DNA of 64,000 bases, taken from the NCBI RefSeq assembly GCF_035582795.1, contig NC_134369.1, forward strand, positions 56,296,001 to 56,360,000. The letters run 5' to 3'. The notes beneath the pieces were generated by a model, which was not told the DNA's origin, ran no database searches, and worked only from the letters and a program-made list of their open reading frames with translations. Of this stretch, positions 47,601-57,400 are shown in pieces. This stretch comes from Mycteria americana. Its lineage: Eukaryota > Chordata > Aves > Ciconiiformes > Ciconiidae. The position numbers and the translations under genes were made by a program. Each line of letters begins with the position of its first letter. The stretch's first letter is position 1.

Positions 47601-49129
47601 TTTCAGTTTTTCCCACGAATTCTTAGTATAGCAGTCTTAAAGACATTTATGTAACTACCATTTAAAAGACTGTAAAAGTAGAGGTTTAGTACTAAAATAC
47701 AGAATAATAGTGACCTGTTGGCAAGGTTAACCCCCCACACCTGCATGCACTGCATTTAGGAAAATGACATCTGTCACAGCTTTTTTAGTATTTGACACTT
47801 CACTTTTTGTTCAGTGACTAATAATCACACTTCTCTAGTAGTTGAAAAAGTAGCAAGAAAAGTTTTTCTTGCTAGACTTCAACAAATAGTAGAAAGTTGC
47901 TCATCTGTACCAGGTGAGATTGTCAGACTTGAAATTGATAAAAATTAAATTCCTCCGTTTTCCACTGGAGGGCAGATGTCTGTCAGTTTAAGTGACCTGT
48001 GTTAAGGTAGGTGCGCAGTCTACCCTGCTTGAACATATTCGACTAGTTGAGCCTTTGAGTCTTTGAAATGGAAAAAAAATGTTGCTTGAGAATGCATAAT
48101 GATTCTTCTGAACAGAGTTTCCGAGAACAGCTGTCACTCTTTCAGGATATAAAGCAGAAACACATGAATAAAGGAAATGACAGTTTCCCCCTGCGATTGC
48201 TTCTTCCAGCCTATTAGGTACTGGAAAGAACAGAGCTGTTTAATTCCTAACCTGTCTCTTTCTTCCTGTTCATGACTTAGCCTTACCAATATATGAATAA
48301 AGTGCTTTGTACCGCAACACTGAAGACTTCCACCACCTAAGCTGCTGTCTGAGTGAAACTCAATGGGACCTGTATATTGGGCAGTCAGTGGCAGTTACCC
48401 TTTTTCAGCTTGAACCTTGACTATGACTAACTTGAAATTTTTTTTTTTTTAAGGCAATGTGGGTTATGTATTCTGTCAGCTACCTACCTTGTTGCACCCC
48501 CAGCAACTTCTACTCTGATTGGATAGTTTCAGCCAAATTTGCATGAGAATTAACTAACATCCTAAAAAGTTCATAAAAATGCCTCAAATCAGTGCCTGTA
48601 GTAAGGAAAGCAAAAATCAGCTGTTTTACACAGTCTGCTATCAGCCAGTTGGCACAGGAGTTAGTGGCTTACCAGTCACTCGAGGCAGGTCACATAATGT
48701 ACTGGCTGGGGGCTGGATATCAGAGAGAACAGCTGGAGTTACTGGGGCATGGAGGGAAAGGGAAGCCAGAGGACGTGAATCTGTAGAAAACTAGGCTACT
48801 TTAGTTTTGCTGTTTGTGTAAAATCTTTAGTTTTCTGCAAATGGCTTCTTCAGAATATGACTCAGCATTTCATTGTGCAAATAAGAATTCTTTTTTTAGG
48901 AGTATCTCAATAATATGAAAAATATTTAATAAAAATATTTCTACAAAATTAGGTTTTATTAACTCTCATTGAGAGCTCTCATATTTACTGCTGCTGTGAA
49001 CTATTATTGTCAGTGCTGGTAAGTTAGTTCTTTCTTTTCTTTTTCCAGGCATTGCTTCATCTCTGGGTCATGATTGTTCTACTTACCTACACCCCAGAAA
49101 TGCATCATGACAGTCCCAGTGGCAGATAG
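32082..49129 (+). CDS. GOLGA5: GOLGA5, golgin-84: complete coding region, 12 coding exons
   Basis: Golgin-84 is a tail-anchored coiled-coil tether on Golgi membranes that supports cisternal stacking and intra-Golgi retrograde vesicle capture, with known partners Rab1, CASP and COG. Exons: 32082-32646, 35483-35704, 36759-36978, 37558-37681, 38528-38731, 39914-40084, 40738-40866, 42703-42801, 44456-44681, 45940-46045, 47342-47405, 49049-49129. They sum to 2211 bases, 736 codons plus stop, with phase kept at every junction and GT-AG at all introns. Human golgin-84 is 731 residues. The N-terminus MSWLADLAGKAEDLLNRVDQ matches the family start. Residues 30-220 are Ser-rich, with a conserved RRKKSEPDDELLFDFL patch at 118-132. 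The coiled coil runs from about 228 to 640, and one membrane helix from about 704 to 724 with a short lumenal tail. No frameshift or premature stop was seen. Confidence 0.98.
32647..35482 (+). other. GOLGA5: GOLGA5 intron 2
   Basis: 2.8 kb between the start-codon exon and exon 3. Several open frames on both strands (for example 34,297-34,686) show no family similarity and lack exon-like borders. No repeat was recognised. Confidence 0.8.
35483..35704 (+). CDS. GOLGA5: GOLGA5 exon 3
   Basis: The acceptor ctctctgtacag is followed by aaactccag, completing GAA (Glu189). It encodes the end of the disordered region (TPDSSDSG, rich in Ser and Asp) and the first coiled-coil heptads, SHELSNLRLENQLLRNEVQ, from about residue 227, one of the most conserved stretches of golgin-84. 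It ends ACACAAGAAG then GTACTG, leaving one base of codon 263. Confidence 0.97.
36759..36978 (+). CDS. GOLGA5: GOLGA5 exon 4
   Basis: The acceptor ccttattttgtag is at 36758. It encodes residues 263 (shared) to 335 plus two bases of Arg336, including ERVEKWNVDHSKSDRMV and DSQLAVLKVRLQEADQLL, coiled coil throughout. The donor is aaatcacg then GTACTT. Reading past it continues for about 20 codons before a stop, so the apparent longer frame is intron. Confidence 0.97.
37558..37681 (+). CDS. GOLGA5: GOLGA5 exon 5
   Basis: The acceptor atcactctttcag is followed by G, completing CGG (Arg336), then residues 337-377 (start IIQDHSEGSSLQNQALQ, end KREQESYKQMQ). The exon ends in phase 0. Its donor is CAG then GTTAGA, one of the weakest in the gene, with a stronger GTAAGG 14 bases downstream (GT at 37696-37697) that would shift the frame. 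Confidence 0.96.
38528..38731 (+). CDS. GOLGA5: GOLGA5 exon 6
   Basis: 68 codons, residues 378-445, phase 0 at both ends. It starts NEFAARLSKMEAERQNLAE and ends DYKQKATRILQ, coiled coil. The acceptor tttattgctaatag has a poor pyrimidine tract near the AG. The donor is CAA then GTAAGC. Confidence 0.97.
39914..40084 (+). CDS. GOLGA5: GOLGA5 exon 7
   Basis: 57 codons, residues 446-502, phase 0 at both ends. It starts SKEKLINSLKEGSG, a Gly/Ser-containing break in the coiled coil, and continues MELEELRHERDTQKEEIQK to RTELQ. The acceptor is ttattatttcag and the donor is CAG then GTAGCT. Confidence 0.97.
40738..40866 (+). CDS. GOLGA5: GOLGA5 exon 8
   Basis: 43 codons, residues 503-545, phase 0 at both ends. 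It starts DMETQQVSEAESVREQL and ends EAELERQKQ. The acceptor is gttcatttcag and the donor CAG then GTAAGG. Eighteen bases into the exon lies CAG then GTAAGT at 40753-40761, a full consensus donor inside the coding sequence (codons Gln, Val, Ser). Confidence 0.97.
42529..42544 (+). repeat. Poly(C) run in GOLGA5 intron 8
   Basis: Sixteen consecutive C, 158 bp before the exon 9 acceptor. Such runs are length-unstable and can be mis-sequenced. Confidence 0.9.
42703..42801 (+). CDS. GOLGA5: GOLGA5 exon 9
   Basis: 33 codons, residues 546-578, phase 0 at both ends: start ELHYTEEELYRTKNTLQ, end EIQKLRNQ. The acceptor is tgcattttatag and the donor CAG then GTACTA. Intron 8 before it carries a 16-base poly(C) run about 160 bp upstream. 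Confidence 0.97.
43158..43492 (-). mobile_element. Old CR1-type LINE 3' end, antisense in GOLGA5 intron 9
   Basis: The plus strand reads cataagaacataag, gatccatctagcccac, gttctgtcttggacagtgg and, further on, tgaatcagtctaatccctttt, then tgtgtggattat. This is the reverse complement of the 3' end of an old, L3-like CR1 lineage (consensus features: final gtgggctagatgg, ttagaca, and the WNSLP-type C-terminal ORF2 end). It is strongly diverged with no open frame. The same lineage occurs in the opposite orientation at about 62,220. Confidence 0.6.
44456..44681 (+). CDS. GOLGA5: GOLGA5 exon 10
   Basis: 75 codons, residues 579-653, plus one base of Gly654. It encodes the last long coiled-coil block (TELENRLHQLTETLIQKQT, SLSTEKNSLVYQLERLEQQ) and then a Ser/Thr/Asn/Gly linker to about 653. 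The acceptor is ttgttttctag and the donor AAG then GTAAAT. Confidence 0.97.
45940..46045 (+). CDS. GOLGA5: GOLGA5 exon 11
   Basis: It completes GGT (Gly654), then residues 655-688, plus two bases of Ser689. RNVPVLFSDMDTNMAGMYG and VRKAASSIDQF form the conserved juxtamembrane segment. The acceptor is cccttcaaatag and the donor TAG then GTAAGA. Confidence 0.97.
47342..47405 (+). CDS. GOLGA5: GOLGA5 exon 12 (start of membrane anchor)
   Basis: A short exon: one base completing Ser689, then 21 codons, IRLGIFLRRYPIARVF to VIIYM (690-710). The basic RRYPIAR marks the cytosolic side of the tail anchor. The acceptor is ttgtacttgtgtag and the donor ATG then GTGAGT. Confidence 0.97.
49049..49129 (+). 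CDS. GOLGA5: GOLGA5 exon 13 (end of membrane anchor, stop)
   Basis: 26 codons and a TAG stop at 49127-49129. ALLHLWVMIVLLTY completes the membrane helix (about 704-724), followed by the tail TPEMHHDSPSGR. The last five residues, SPSGR, differ from the QPYGK I recall for human. The acceptor is tttctttttccag. Confidence 0.97.
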   Translation, partial: ALLHLWVMIVLLTYTPEMHHDSPSGR

Positions 49130-49690
49130 ACTGAAACAGACCGTATGCTGTGCTAATGTAATTCGGACTGGCAGTGTCTTTAGAATAATCAGTTGTGAAG
49201 TATCAGCAAACTTTTCCTCATGGTTTTTAGGAAGAATGAAAACCATCATGCCTGATTTATCACTACTTTTCAAATATATATATGATACTGTGTGGCTTTT
49301 TCAGTTTACCTAAAGGAGCGTCACTTTCCTGGAGAAATAAAGCTATTGAGTTAAGCTATGGTTAGCCTTTACATTTTATGTAGACCTTCTGGTGGTTAGT
49401 GTAAAAGATAAGGGTTGCACCTACAGAGAAATGCAAGGATTTCTGAAATTACATATATATATGATACAAACTATTTTAGATTATACTGGATGTGGGCTAT
49501 GGTCAGGTAATAAACTGTACTTAGCAATTTAAATAAACTTTATTCTTTCTGGTTTCTTTCAGTCTGCTTTTGCACTTCTGTTTTTAACTTTGTAAATCAT
49601 AGGCTTTTCCTTAACATCTTAAACCGAAAAAAGGACAATGGGTTGGTGCAATATCTTTTTGTAAATAAGTTTAAAATAAAATATTATGCG
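49130..49690 (+). other. GOLGA5: GOLGA5 3' UTR with three candidate poly(A) signals
   Basis: AATAAA occurs at 49336-49341, 49532-49537 and 49675-49680. The third is followed by a T- and GT-rich stretch (tattatgcgttcttcttagctttg) suited to cleavage near 49,695. Alternative 3' ends from all three are plausible. The true end is not visible from sequence alone. Confidence 0.65.
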
Positions 49691-49784
49691 TTCTTCTTAG
49701 CTTTGTACTTCTAGTGCAAAAGTCTCTTCCCTACCAGCTGAATAGTTGCACTGCCTAATTAAAGGCTAGTATTTTAGCTTTATT

Positions 49785-49799
49785 AGAGAGAGAGAGAGA
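49785..49799 (+). repeat. (GA)n microsatellite
   Basis: About seven GA units just downstream of the last GOLGA5 poly(A) signal. Confidence 0.85.
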
Positions 49800-52700
49800 T
49801 GGTTTTGAGAAAGAAGGTTGACACTCTTTGAAATAATGGTGTTTCTTTTTGCACTTGAAATTTATATATTTTAACTGCATTTTCTTATACCTCTCTCATT
49901 ACTATGTGTCTTAATCAGATCTTATATTCATCAAAATATTTATTTTCTAAAGCTTTGGGTACTTAATTAAAACTATTTCTATACAAAATCTATCAAAACA
50001 TCAAAAATTTCTCATGTCTAAACACTTACCAAATATACTAATAAACAAACCTCATCAAATATTTATTGTAAACTCCATAATACCAAACCAAACCTACTGT
50101 AATAGTTCTATTGTTAGACCGTGGCATTCTGTAATTAGAATTCTCAATACATAATAATACAAGGTCACTTTCTTCCCCTAAGAAATTTCTTGTTTTCTTG
50201 TGTGGTGCTCAAAGCTGAGTAATGAAAAGATGACTACAAGTAATTTGTCACTCCTCCTTTTAAGAATACAGTTCAGTTTTCATGTGACCTGAACACACTA
50301 AGCATTAGTCTGTGCATGAAGTCTGTCATGCTAACTCCTATGGAAATGTTACAGTAGACAAATGACTGTATTGCTGCTCTGATTCAGATCTTGCAGAGAA
50401 AACTGAGATGTTTTGATGAATTAAGTAATAAAAGAAAGCATTTACTGTAAGCTGTGTCCCTGCCCTCTGTCACATTTGCTGCACTTTGCCTAATTCCTGT
50501 TGCCTGTTTTCTTTTCAATTCTGATATTAAAGTCACTTTTGAACCCTGGGGAGAGCTGATTGCTATAGAAGGAGATCAGGTAAGGTCCTTTGTACAATCT
50601 TTTTCTATACGCATGCATTTTTTCATTTAAAACCTCCAAACCACTGAATCTTTGGATGCTCCAGTATACTGTGACAATTTGAGGGGAACACTCTTAGTGG
50701 TATAAACCCCTTACAGCTTTGCTGACATCACACCAACTGCACATCTATTCTTGCTTCCTTTCTCCCTAGGTTTTTCTCTTTTTCCTTCCTTTTTGATATT
50801 TCTTTTTTTGTAGAAATCACCTCTTGGAATCCACAGATACTTTTTTTTTTTGGGGGGGGGCGGGAGGGTAACTTACTAAAGCCACTACAGTACTTCTAGA
50901 ACCCTTTATCATAGATGAGTATTCTTGTCTTCAGTTCTTCTAGATTTCATGCTAGAAATTTTACAGGGGTGAGCACTGAAAGATTCCTCATGGCTTTTGC
51001 CTTTGAACTAGGCTCTTGTATTCCAGTACCAGTTTGGGCTTAGCTAGTGTTGACCCCTCTGATGTCTTAGAGTTGAGAATAAGGTCTTTACTGGAGTAGC
51101 ATCAGCCTTGTGTTCTTGACCTCTGTGTATGTTGCTAAGATGTTTCTGGCTTTATTCATTCTCCATGAAATGATGTATAACATATGTTTCTTGTTGCAAC
51201 TTCAGTTCCCATCTTTACCATCTATTAATTTTCCTTTTTTTTTTTTTTAATACTTGTAAAAGAAGGGCACAGCTGTTTGAGTACCTGATTATATTCTGAT
51301 TTTAAAAAGGTGTGATGTTAACCACCAAGCTGTGAATCAGTGTGTTTTCACTTAGTAAAAAAACTGGAAGTAGGCAATTCCTTGCCAGACAAAGGGCTGT
51401 TGAGTGTGGAGAGTACCATGGGATGAGGAAACAAATGGTACTGTGCCACTAAAGGCTATACTACAGTTTACATAAACACCTTTAAAGCTCTCTTTAAAGC
51501 ATAGAAGAGTATGAAAAGCCTTTATTATGATGTTAAACTGTTTCAGAGCTATACAAGAAATACAGAGAACTACCCCTTAAAGCTTTTGTTTAAACACACA
51601 GGAGTTTTGCCACCATAATTCATTTTAACAAGCTGCACATGATGCAGTGCAAGAGCACACAAGACCAGCTGATGGAGTCTATCTGAATATAAATGTCAAA
51701 TTTTGAGTTGAACAGTAAGATACACTTCCTGCCTCAGATTAGCAATGTTGGGCTCCAATGTAATCTGTATAGATTTGCGAAGTGTGCCGCAGCTACAGGT
51801 CAAAGGTGACATAAGGACACCATTTCAGCAAGCAGCTCCTAATGGTGTCAGGAGGTTGCTTTGCTGAACAGATGGCTTTGGAGCAAACAAGAAGCTTCTG
51901 TTTGTTAGCCTCTATCTTAAGAGGCGGGAGGATAAGTCTGTTCTTGAGGGACTATCATACTACTGGGCAGTGAAACTACCCCCACTTCAGAGACCAGCAT
52001 AGCAATTTAGGGTTTTAAAAAATACTTTACAAATGCTGAGCCTATCTTTCCATGTGCTGTAGCCTAGCACCAGAAATAAATGGCCATAATAGAAACTCAC
52101 AAAAAATAGGAATATCTGTCTGCCAGCTGCAGTATCTCACTGTCTTGAGAGCACAATAGACTATTGTGTGGCTGAAGAAAAGTCCTTTTTCGTTTCCTTT
52201 CTGCTAGAACTGAAACTGCTCCAGGTACCAAGCACACACCTTGAAAGAATGAAAAAGATGACAAATGAGGAAGAGAGGGTTGATAAGGCACATCAGATTA
52301 TTTATTTATATTTATTTTCCCCCTCCCCCTTTATGCTCAGTTTACATGCTATGGTCAGAAGGACAGAGTGCATTATGCCGCCTTTCTGGAAGGGAGTGAG
52401 AGGAGATGTCCCCTCCGGGACGGCCGGCAGCGGGCTCGGGGGAGCAGCTGGCAGACCACAGGCGAGGGTGGGAGCTGCTCAGGTGGAGGAGGCTGCAGAG
52501 GGAGGTAGGATGGGTAGCAAGAGCAAGGCTACTCTTTATCTGATCTTTTGCAGCCTAGAAAAGGCCTATTTCTTTCAGACACCGGGCGTCTTGGTACACA
52601 TTCAATTAGATAGATGTACTCGGTGCCAGATTTGGGTTTCTGCGAAAGAGGACTTTGCGTGAATACTCACAAGCCCTCGCGTGACAACAAACTCTTCTTT

Positions 52701-53217
52701 GCCACCTTGGTTTGCTGATATTTGATCTCTCTGCTTTATTTACTGTGCTAGGTCAGCCATGTGTATACCAAGACCCTGTACGAAGGAAGTGACTTTATTG
52801 CTTGATTGCAGATAACATTAACAAGGGGGAAATCAGACTTGCACAGTAATTAATTTAGTAATTTCTCATCAGTATAAATGAGACAGATGTTGCTTTACCA
52901 CAGAGAACGGACTTATTTGCTTCCCTTCTTTTTTGCTGACCAGTTGCAGCCTGGTTGTAAGATTTCCCATCAATGTGTTGCTATGTATTTAGCCATGAAA
53001 CTGTAAGTCAATTTTTATAAGTAATACAGAGAATTCATTAGAATTTCAATTGCTTTCCTCTGTATGTTACCATCTTGCCCTGTGGCTTGAGTTTAGAAAG
53101 CCTTGACTTGGAAACAGGCAGACAGATGTCAGCAAACCAGAAATTATGAGAGATGAATAGTAGCTCCCAAAATTATCTGCATTATTCTAACAGGTGTCCA
53201 TGTGCATGCACTCATCA
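49800..53217. other. Intergenic, no gene recognised
   Basis: AT-rich sequence with a T-run followed by a G-run (50,841-50,868). A local GC-rich patch lies at about 52,385-52,520 inside an otherwise AT-rich stretch. No protein family was recognised in the open frames, including 52,168-52,662 on the plus strand. Confidence 0.55.
50852..50868 (+). repeat. G-run after T-run
   Basis: Nine G, then cGGGaGGG, directly following an eleven-base T run. Possible G-quadruplex. Confidence 0.8.
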
Positions 53218-54304
53218 GCGGTGTACTCTTCGCTGGGTTAAGAACTGGCTGGATGGCCAGGCCCAAAGAGTGGTGGTGAATGGAGTTTACTCCAGTTGGC
53301 AGCCGGTCACAAGCAGTGTCCCCCAGGGCTCTGTGTTGGGGCCAGTTCTGTTTAATATCTTTACCAATGATCTGGACGAGGGGATCGAGTGCACCCTCAG
53401 TACGTTTGCAGATGACACCAAGTTGTGCGGGAGTGTTGATCTGCTTGAGGGTAGGCAGGCTCTGCAGAGGGACCTGGACAGTCTGGATCAATGGGCCGAG
53501 GTCAATTGTATGAGGTTCAACAAGGCCAAGTGCCAGGTCCTGCACTTGGGCCACAGCAACCCCATGCAACGCTACAGGCTTGGGGAAGAGTGGCTGGAAA
53601 GCTGCCTGGCAGAGAAGGACCTGGGGCTGTTGGTTGACAGCCGCCTGAATATGAGCCAGCAGTGTGCCCAGGTGGCCAAGAAAGCCAATGGCATCCTGGC
53701 TTGTATCAGAAATAGTGTGGCCAGCAGGACTAGGGAAGTGATCGTGCCCCTGTACTCAGCACTGGTGAGGCCGCACCTCGAATACTGTGTTCAGTTTTGG
53801 GCCCCCCACTACAAGAGAGACATTGAGGGGCTGGAGTGTGTCCAGAGAAGGGCAACGAAGCTGGTGAAGGGTCTGGAGCAGAAGTCTGATGAGGAGCGGC
53901 TGAGGGAACTGGGGTTGTTTAGCCTGGAGAAAAGGAGGCTGAGGGGAGACCTTATTGCTCTCTACAACTACCTGAAAGGAGGTTGTAGAGAGGTGGGGGT
54001 CGGTCTCTTCTCCCAGGTAACTAGTGCTAGGACGAGAGGGAATGGCCTCAAGTTGTGCCAGGGGAGGTTTAGACTGGATATTAGGAAATTTTACTTCACT
54101 GAAAGGGTTATCAAGCATTGGAACAGGCTGCCCAGGGAAGTGGTTGAGTCACCTTCCCTGGAGGTATTTAAAAGATGTTTGGATGAGGTGCTTAGGGACA
54201 TGGTATAGTGGTGGTCTTGGTAGTGTTAGGTTTATGGTTGGACTCGATGATCTTAAAGGTCTTTTCCAACCTATACGATTCTGTGATCCTGTGATTCTGT
54301 GATT
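53218..54304 (+). mobile_element. CR1 LINE, 5'-truncated, with intact FADD motif (copy 2)
   Basis: The 3' part of a CR1 non-LTR retrotransposon in plus orientation. Similarity to copy 1 starts at about 53,218 (tgtactcttcgctgggt). The frame is uninterrupted to its stop near 54,208: [12 protein letters not shown], the palm motif [16 protein letters not shown], catalytic FADD intact ([10 protein letters not shown]), then the C-terminal domain ending LDEVLRDMV. The 3' UTR ends in the CR1-type octamer tail, about three copies of attctgtg with one variant (54,278-54,304). The N-terminal endonuclease and early RT motifs are missing, so it cannot move by itself. About 22 codons before it in the open frame are unrelated flanking sequence. 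Confidence 0.96.
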
Positions 54305-54427
54305 CATGCAAGTAATCCTCTTAGATGTATAGTTTCCTTTCAAATATGCACTCATGTATTTAATCTGTATCTTACAGTACCTGATGTTGGGCTGCTGGCA
54401 GAACCATTGAATTCCACAAATAGTGGA

Positions 54428-54475
54428 ATAATCTTCTAATAGTGGCATTCGATAATCTTCTAATAGTGGAATTCA
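54428..54475 (+). repeat. 24-bp tandem duplication beyond the CR1 3' end
   Basis: Units 54428-54451 and 54452-54475 read ataatcttctaatagtgg followed by cattcg or aattca. A partial third unit (aatagtggaata) precedes them. Confidence 0.9.
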
Positions 54476-57400
54476 AGCCATTATCGCTTGAATTAAATGC
54501 TTGTACATCAAGGAGTCAGTGCAAGCTGTTCAGAGGAAGTATCCAATGCTACAGGCAGCTCCAGGAACTGGGGGAATCATGGACTGTTGAATAGATCCAA
54601 GGCATAAGTGAATCAAGGTGAGGGAAAAGCTTGGGCTGGGAGCACAAAGATGCTTTTCAAGTTCGAGGAAAAAACAAAAGCTGCTGATTTATGACTAATA
54701 AACTGTGCTAATGATGTGGTTAAAAGTCTGATGGGTCAAATCTCATGTAAGAGATTTCTTGTGAGAAAATAAAAGATTATAGAAGAGAAGGAATGACCTT
54801 ACTGTGCCATGATTTGGACTTCTCCAGTCAAGGAATCAGAAGCACGGAAAGGTGTTTTGTCTAAAATTGACCCTTCCTGTGCTGGAATTTAACTCTTTTC
54901 AGACAGATGTTGCATGGGCAGCTTTTCATGTTTACATGCCCAGTTCAAATCAGGCAAATTGTATTTTGAGTCCACATTTGTTGAAGAGAAACTGGAGGAG
55001 GACACAAATAAGCAGGAGTCTGAGCTCTATAGCAGCGCTCCAGATGGTCTGCAAAATCAAGCAGGTGTGTTTGATAAAAGCCTTTGATAAGAAAATGATG
55101 TTCTCATTTGCTCTAGCTACCAAAGCTGTAATTAATCAATTGCAGCAAAATACCTGATACAATATAGGAAAGATCTCGGCTTGGAGGAATGGGGTAGAGT
55201 GAATGTTGTTTTATTCACACAGAAAAGGAGTCTGGTTTGGCATTTATAGTGAAGAGGAACATTACCAAAGACAGCACTTTCTCCAGTCTTGTGCTAATGT
55301 AGTTGGTATGTTATCTCAAAAGCTTACAAAGAAAATATCACCTTAACACTAAGGTGTCTACTATGTCTCACAGCAACCTGGAATAGCGATAATTATTTAT
55401 ATGCAAATCCAAGCAATAATTAAGTCCTAAATTGCTCTGTTTAAAAAATTAAGAAGCTTGTTGAAAGCATTTGCGTTGATATCTTTAGTGGTAAGAAAAC
55501 ATAATGATTCACAATTAGTGTTGAATTTGTAGTTAGAAAACATATTCTGCTAGGTGAGAGATGGGAAATGCTAGTTTTCTGCCAAACAGGCAGGTGCTCG
55601 AGGAGATCCCTGCCCGGGAGCGTGCCATCTCCATTGCAGCATCCCTGGCAAGCTGGGAGGGAGCCTTCCAGTTTCACTCCTGCTGCAACTGCTCGGGAGG
55701 CTGCACAGATGCAGCAGATGAAACAAAGAGCAGAAATTAGTATTTCCCCAGCTGTTCAAGCTGATGTTCAAAGCTTCCCTGTACAATAAAGCCAGCTCAG
55801 CTCGAATTGCCTACCGGTTTCTGCCAACTGGATATGCAGATCGAGACTTTCCCAAGTGGGATCTCCTAAATACGTATTTATACACCTGAAGGAAGGAGTC
55901 TGAGTTTTGATTTGGAAAGCCTTGATTCTTCTGGGCCCTACTAGCTTAGTGGGACATTGAACTTTATGGGACATTCAAGCTGTTCACATACAAGCTTCCG
56001 TAGCCTTTACTTCAGGCAACCAACGAAGGCTTTGCTTTCGCAGAGCTGCCTCCATGCCCCCCTCTTTGGAGAGCCACGCAGATGGTGGAAGGTGCCTCGG
56101 TCTGCAAGCGTGCGGCCATGGCCCCATGGAGGCAGCTGCCAGACCCCGGGCAGCCAGTCTGGCAACTCAAGTGACTCTGTCCTGCAGTCACGGAAGCGGG
56201 AACTGCTGCCTCATCCCAGGCAGCATGAGAGCAGGGACCAAGATGCACCTGGTTCACTGGTGACGAGTGGCCGTAAAGTCTTACCTTGACGGGGAGGGTC
56301 TAACTGCACATGGCGTTTTTGCAGGATAGTAGTAGGGGAAGTTGTCCAAACTTCTGCTTCCAAGGTGGAAACCAAAGCAGTGCTGTCTGTGGAGGAGATG
56401 GCAGTGATGCCACCTCTGCTGCTGGACCCAAGGGCTGAATACCCACCAGGGCCGGGCACAGCTGGGGCCTCTTTACAGGCCAAAAATCCTGTCTCTGCCT
56501 GCGGAGATCAGAGAGGGAAATAAAGGTTGTCCGAGGACTGGGGGCCTGGCTTTGCAGCCAGAACAGACATTTCCATAGGCATAAAGCGGAGCTGTGTGAT
56601 CACCTGTATCAGTTATACATGACTATTTATCATTAATCCAAGGTTATTGAAAGCATCGGTTTGAACTTCCTGCATCTGCTGCTTCCCAAGGGTTCACACA
56701 GAGATCAATTATGCAATGAAAGACTTTAATAAAAGCAAGCGGTGCAGCTGCCGCTTTGGTAGGAGCTGCGAGCACAGCCAGCGATGAGGCCATCGCTGCC
56801 GCGTCCAGGCAAGCGTTGCCCTGCCCTGGCTTTGCCCGCCTCCAGCGCGGTGCAGGCAGTGGGATGAGATGGTGCACCCTCTCAGAAACATTCACCTCAT
56901 CAAATCTTATAGCTCTTACTGCATTTTGTTAGTGTAGAACCTGGAACACCTTGTGTTTTGGGGGGGAGAAGAAGTTGAATCAAATACATACTCGTCTTAT
57001 TCCCAAAATGGCTTGGTGTGAGAAGTTGCAATACAGTTTTATAAATTATTTTCTTAGCATAAATGTTATACCCAAAGCCGAGTCCTTGAATGATGAGTGG
57101 GGAGGAGGCTGCAAAGAGCTCGGCTGTGACATGGGGAAAGTTTCTGGGAAGGTCAGGACCAGCTCACAACAGCGTTGTTTCCCAGCAGTTATTAGTTTCT
57201 TTGCCTCAGTTTCCACTTGGATAAACCAGGCAGTTTCAGGCATCTGGTGCTCCTCTGGCTTCTGGAGTTATAGATAAAATATGTGCCTTTAACTCTTACC
57301 GGTTTTCTCTCATTTTATTCACAAAAAGTACCTTGCCTTTACTTGCAAGGCCACACAATACTCCAGCCTCCTGCCTTATGACAGGAAGGCACAATGTTTC

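Noticed and set aside
53144..54448. Minus-strand open frames over the second CR1
   Set aside because: Antisense shadow of CR1 copy 2.
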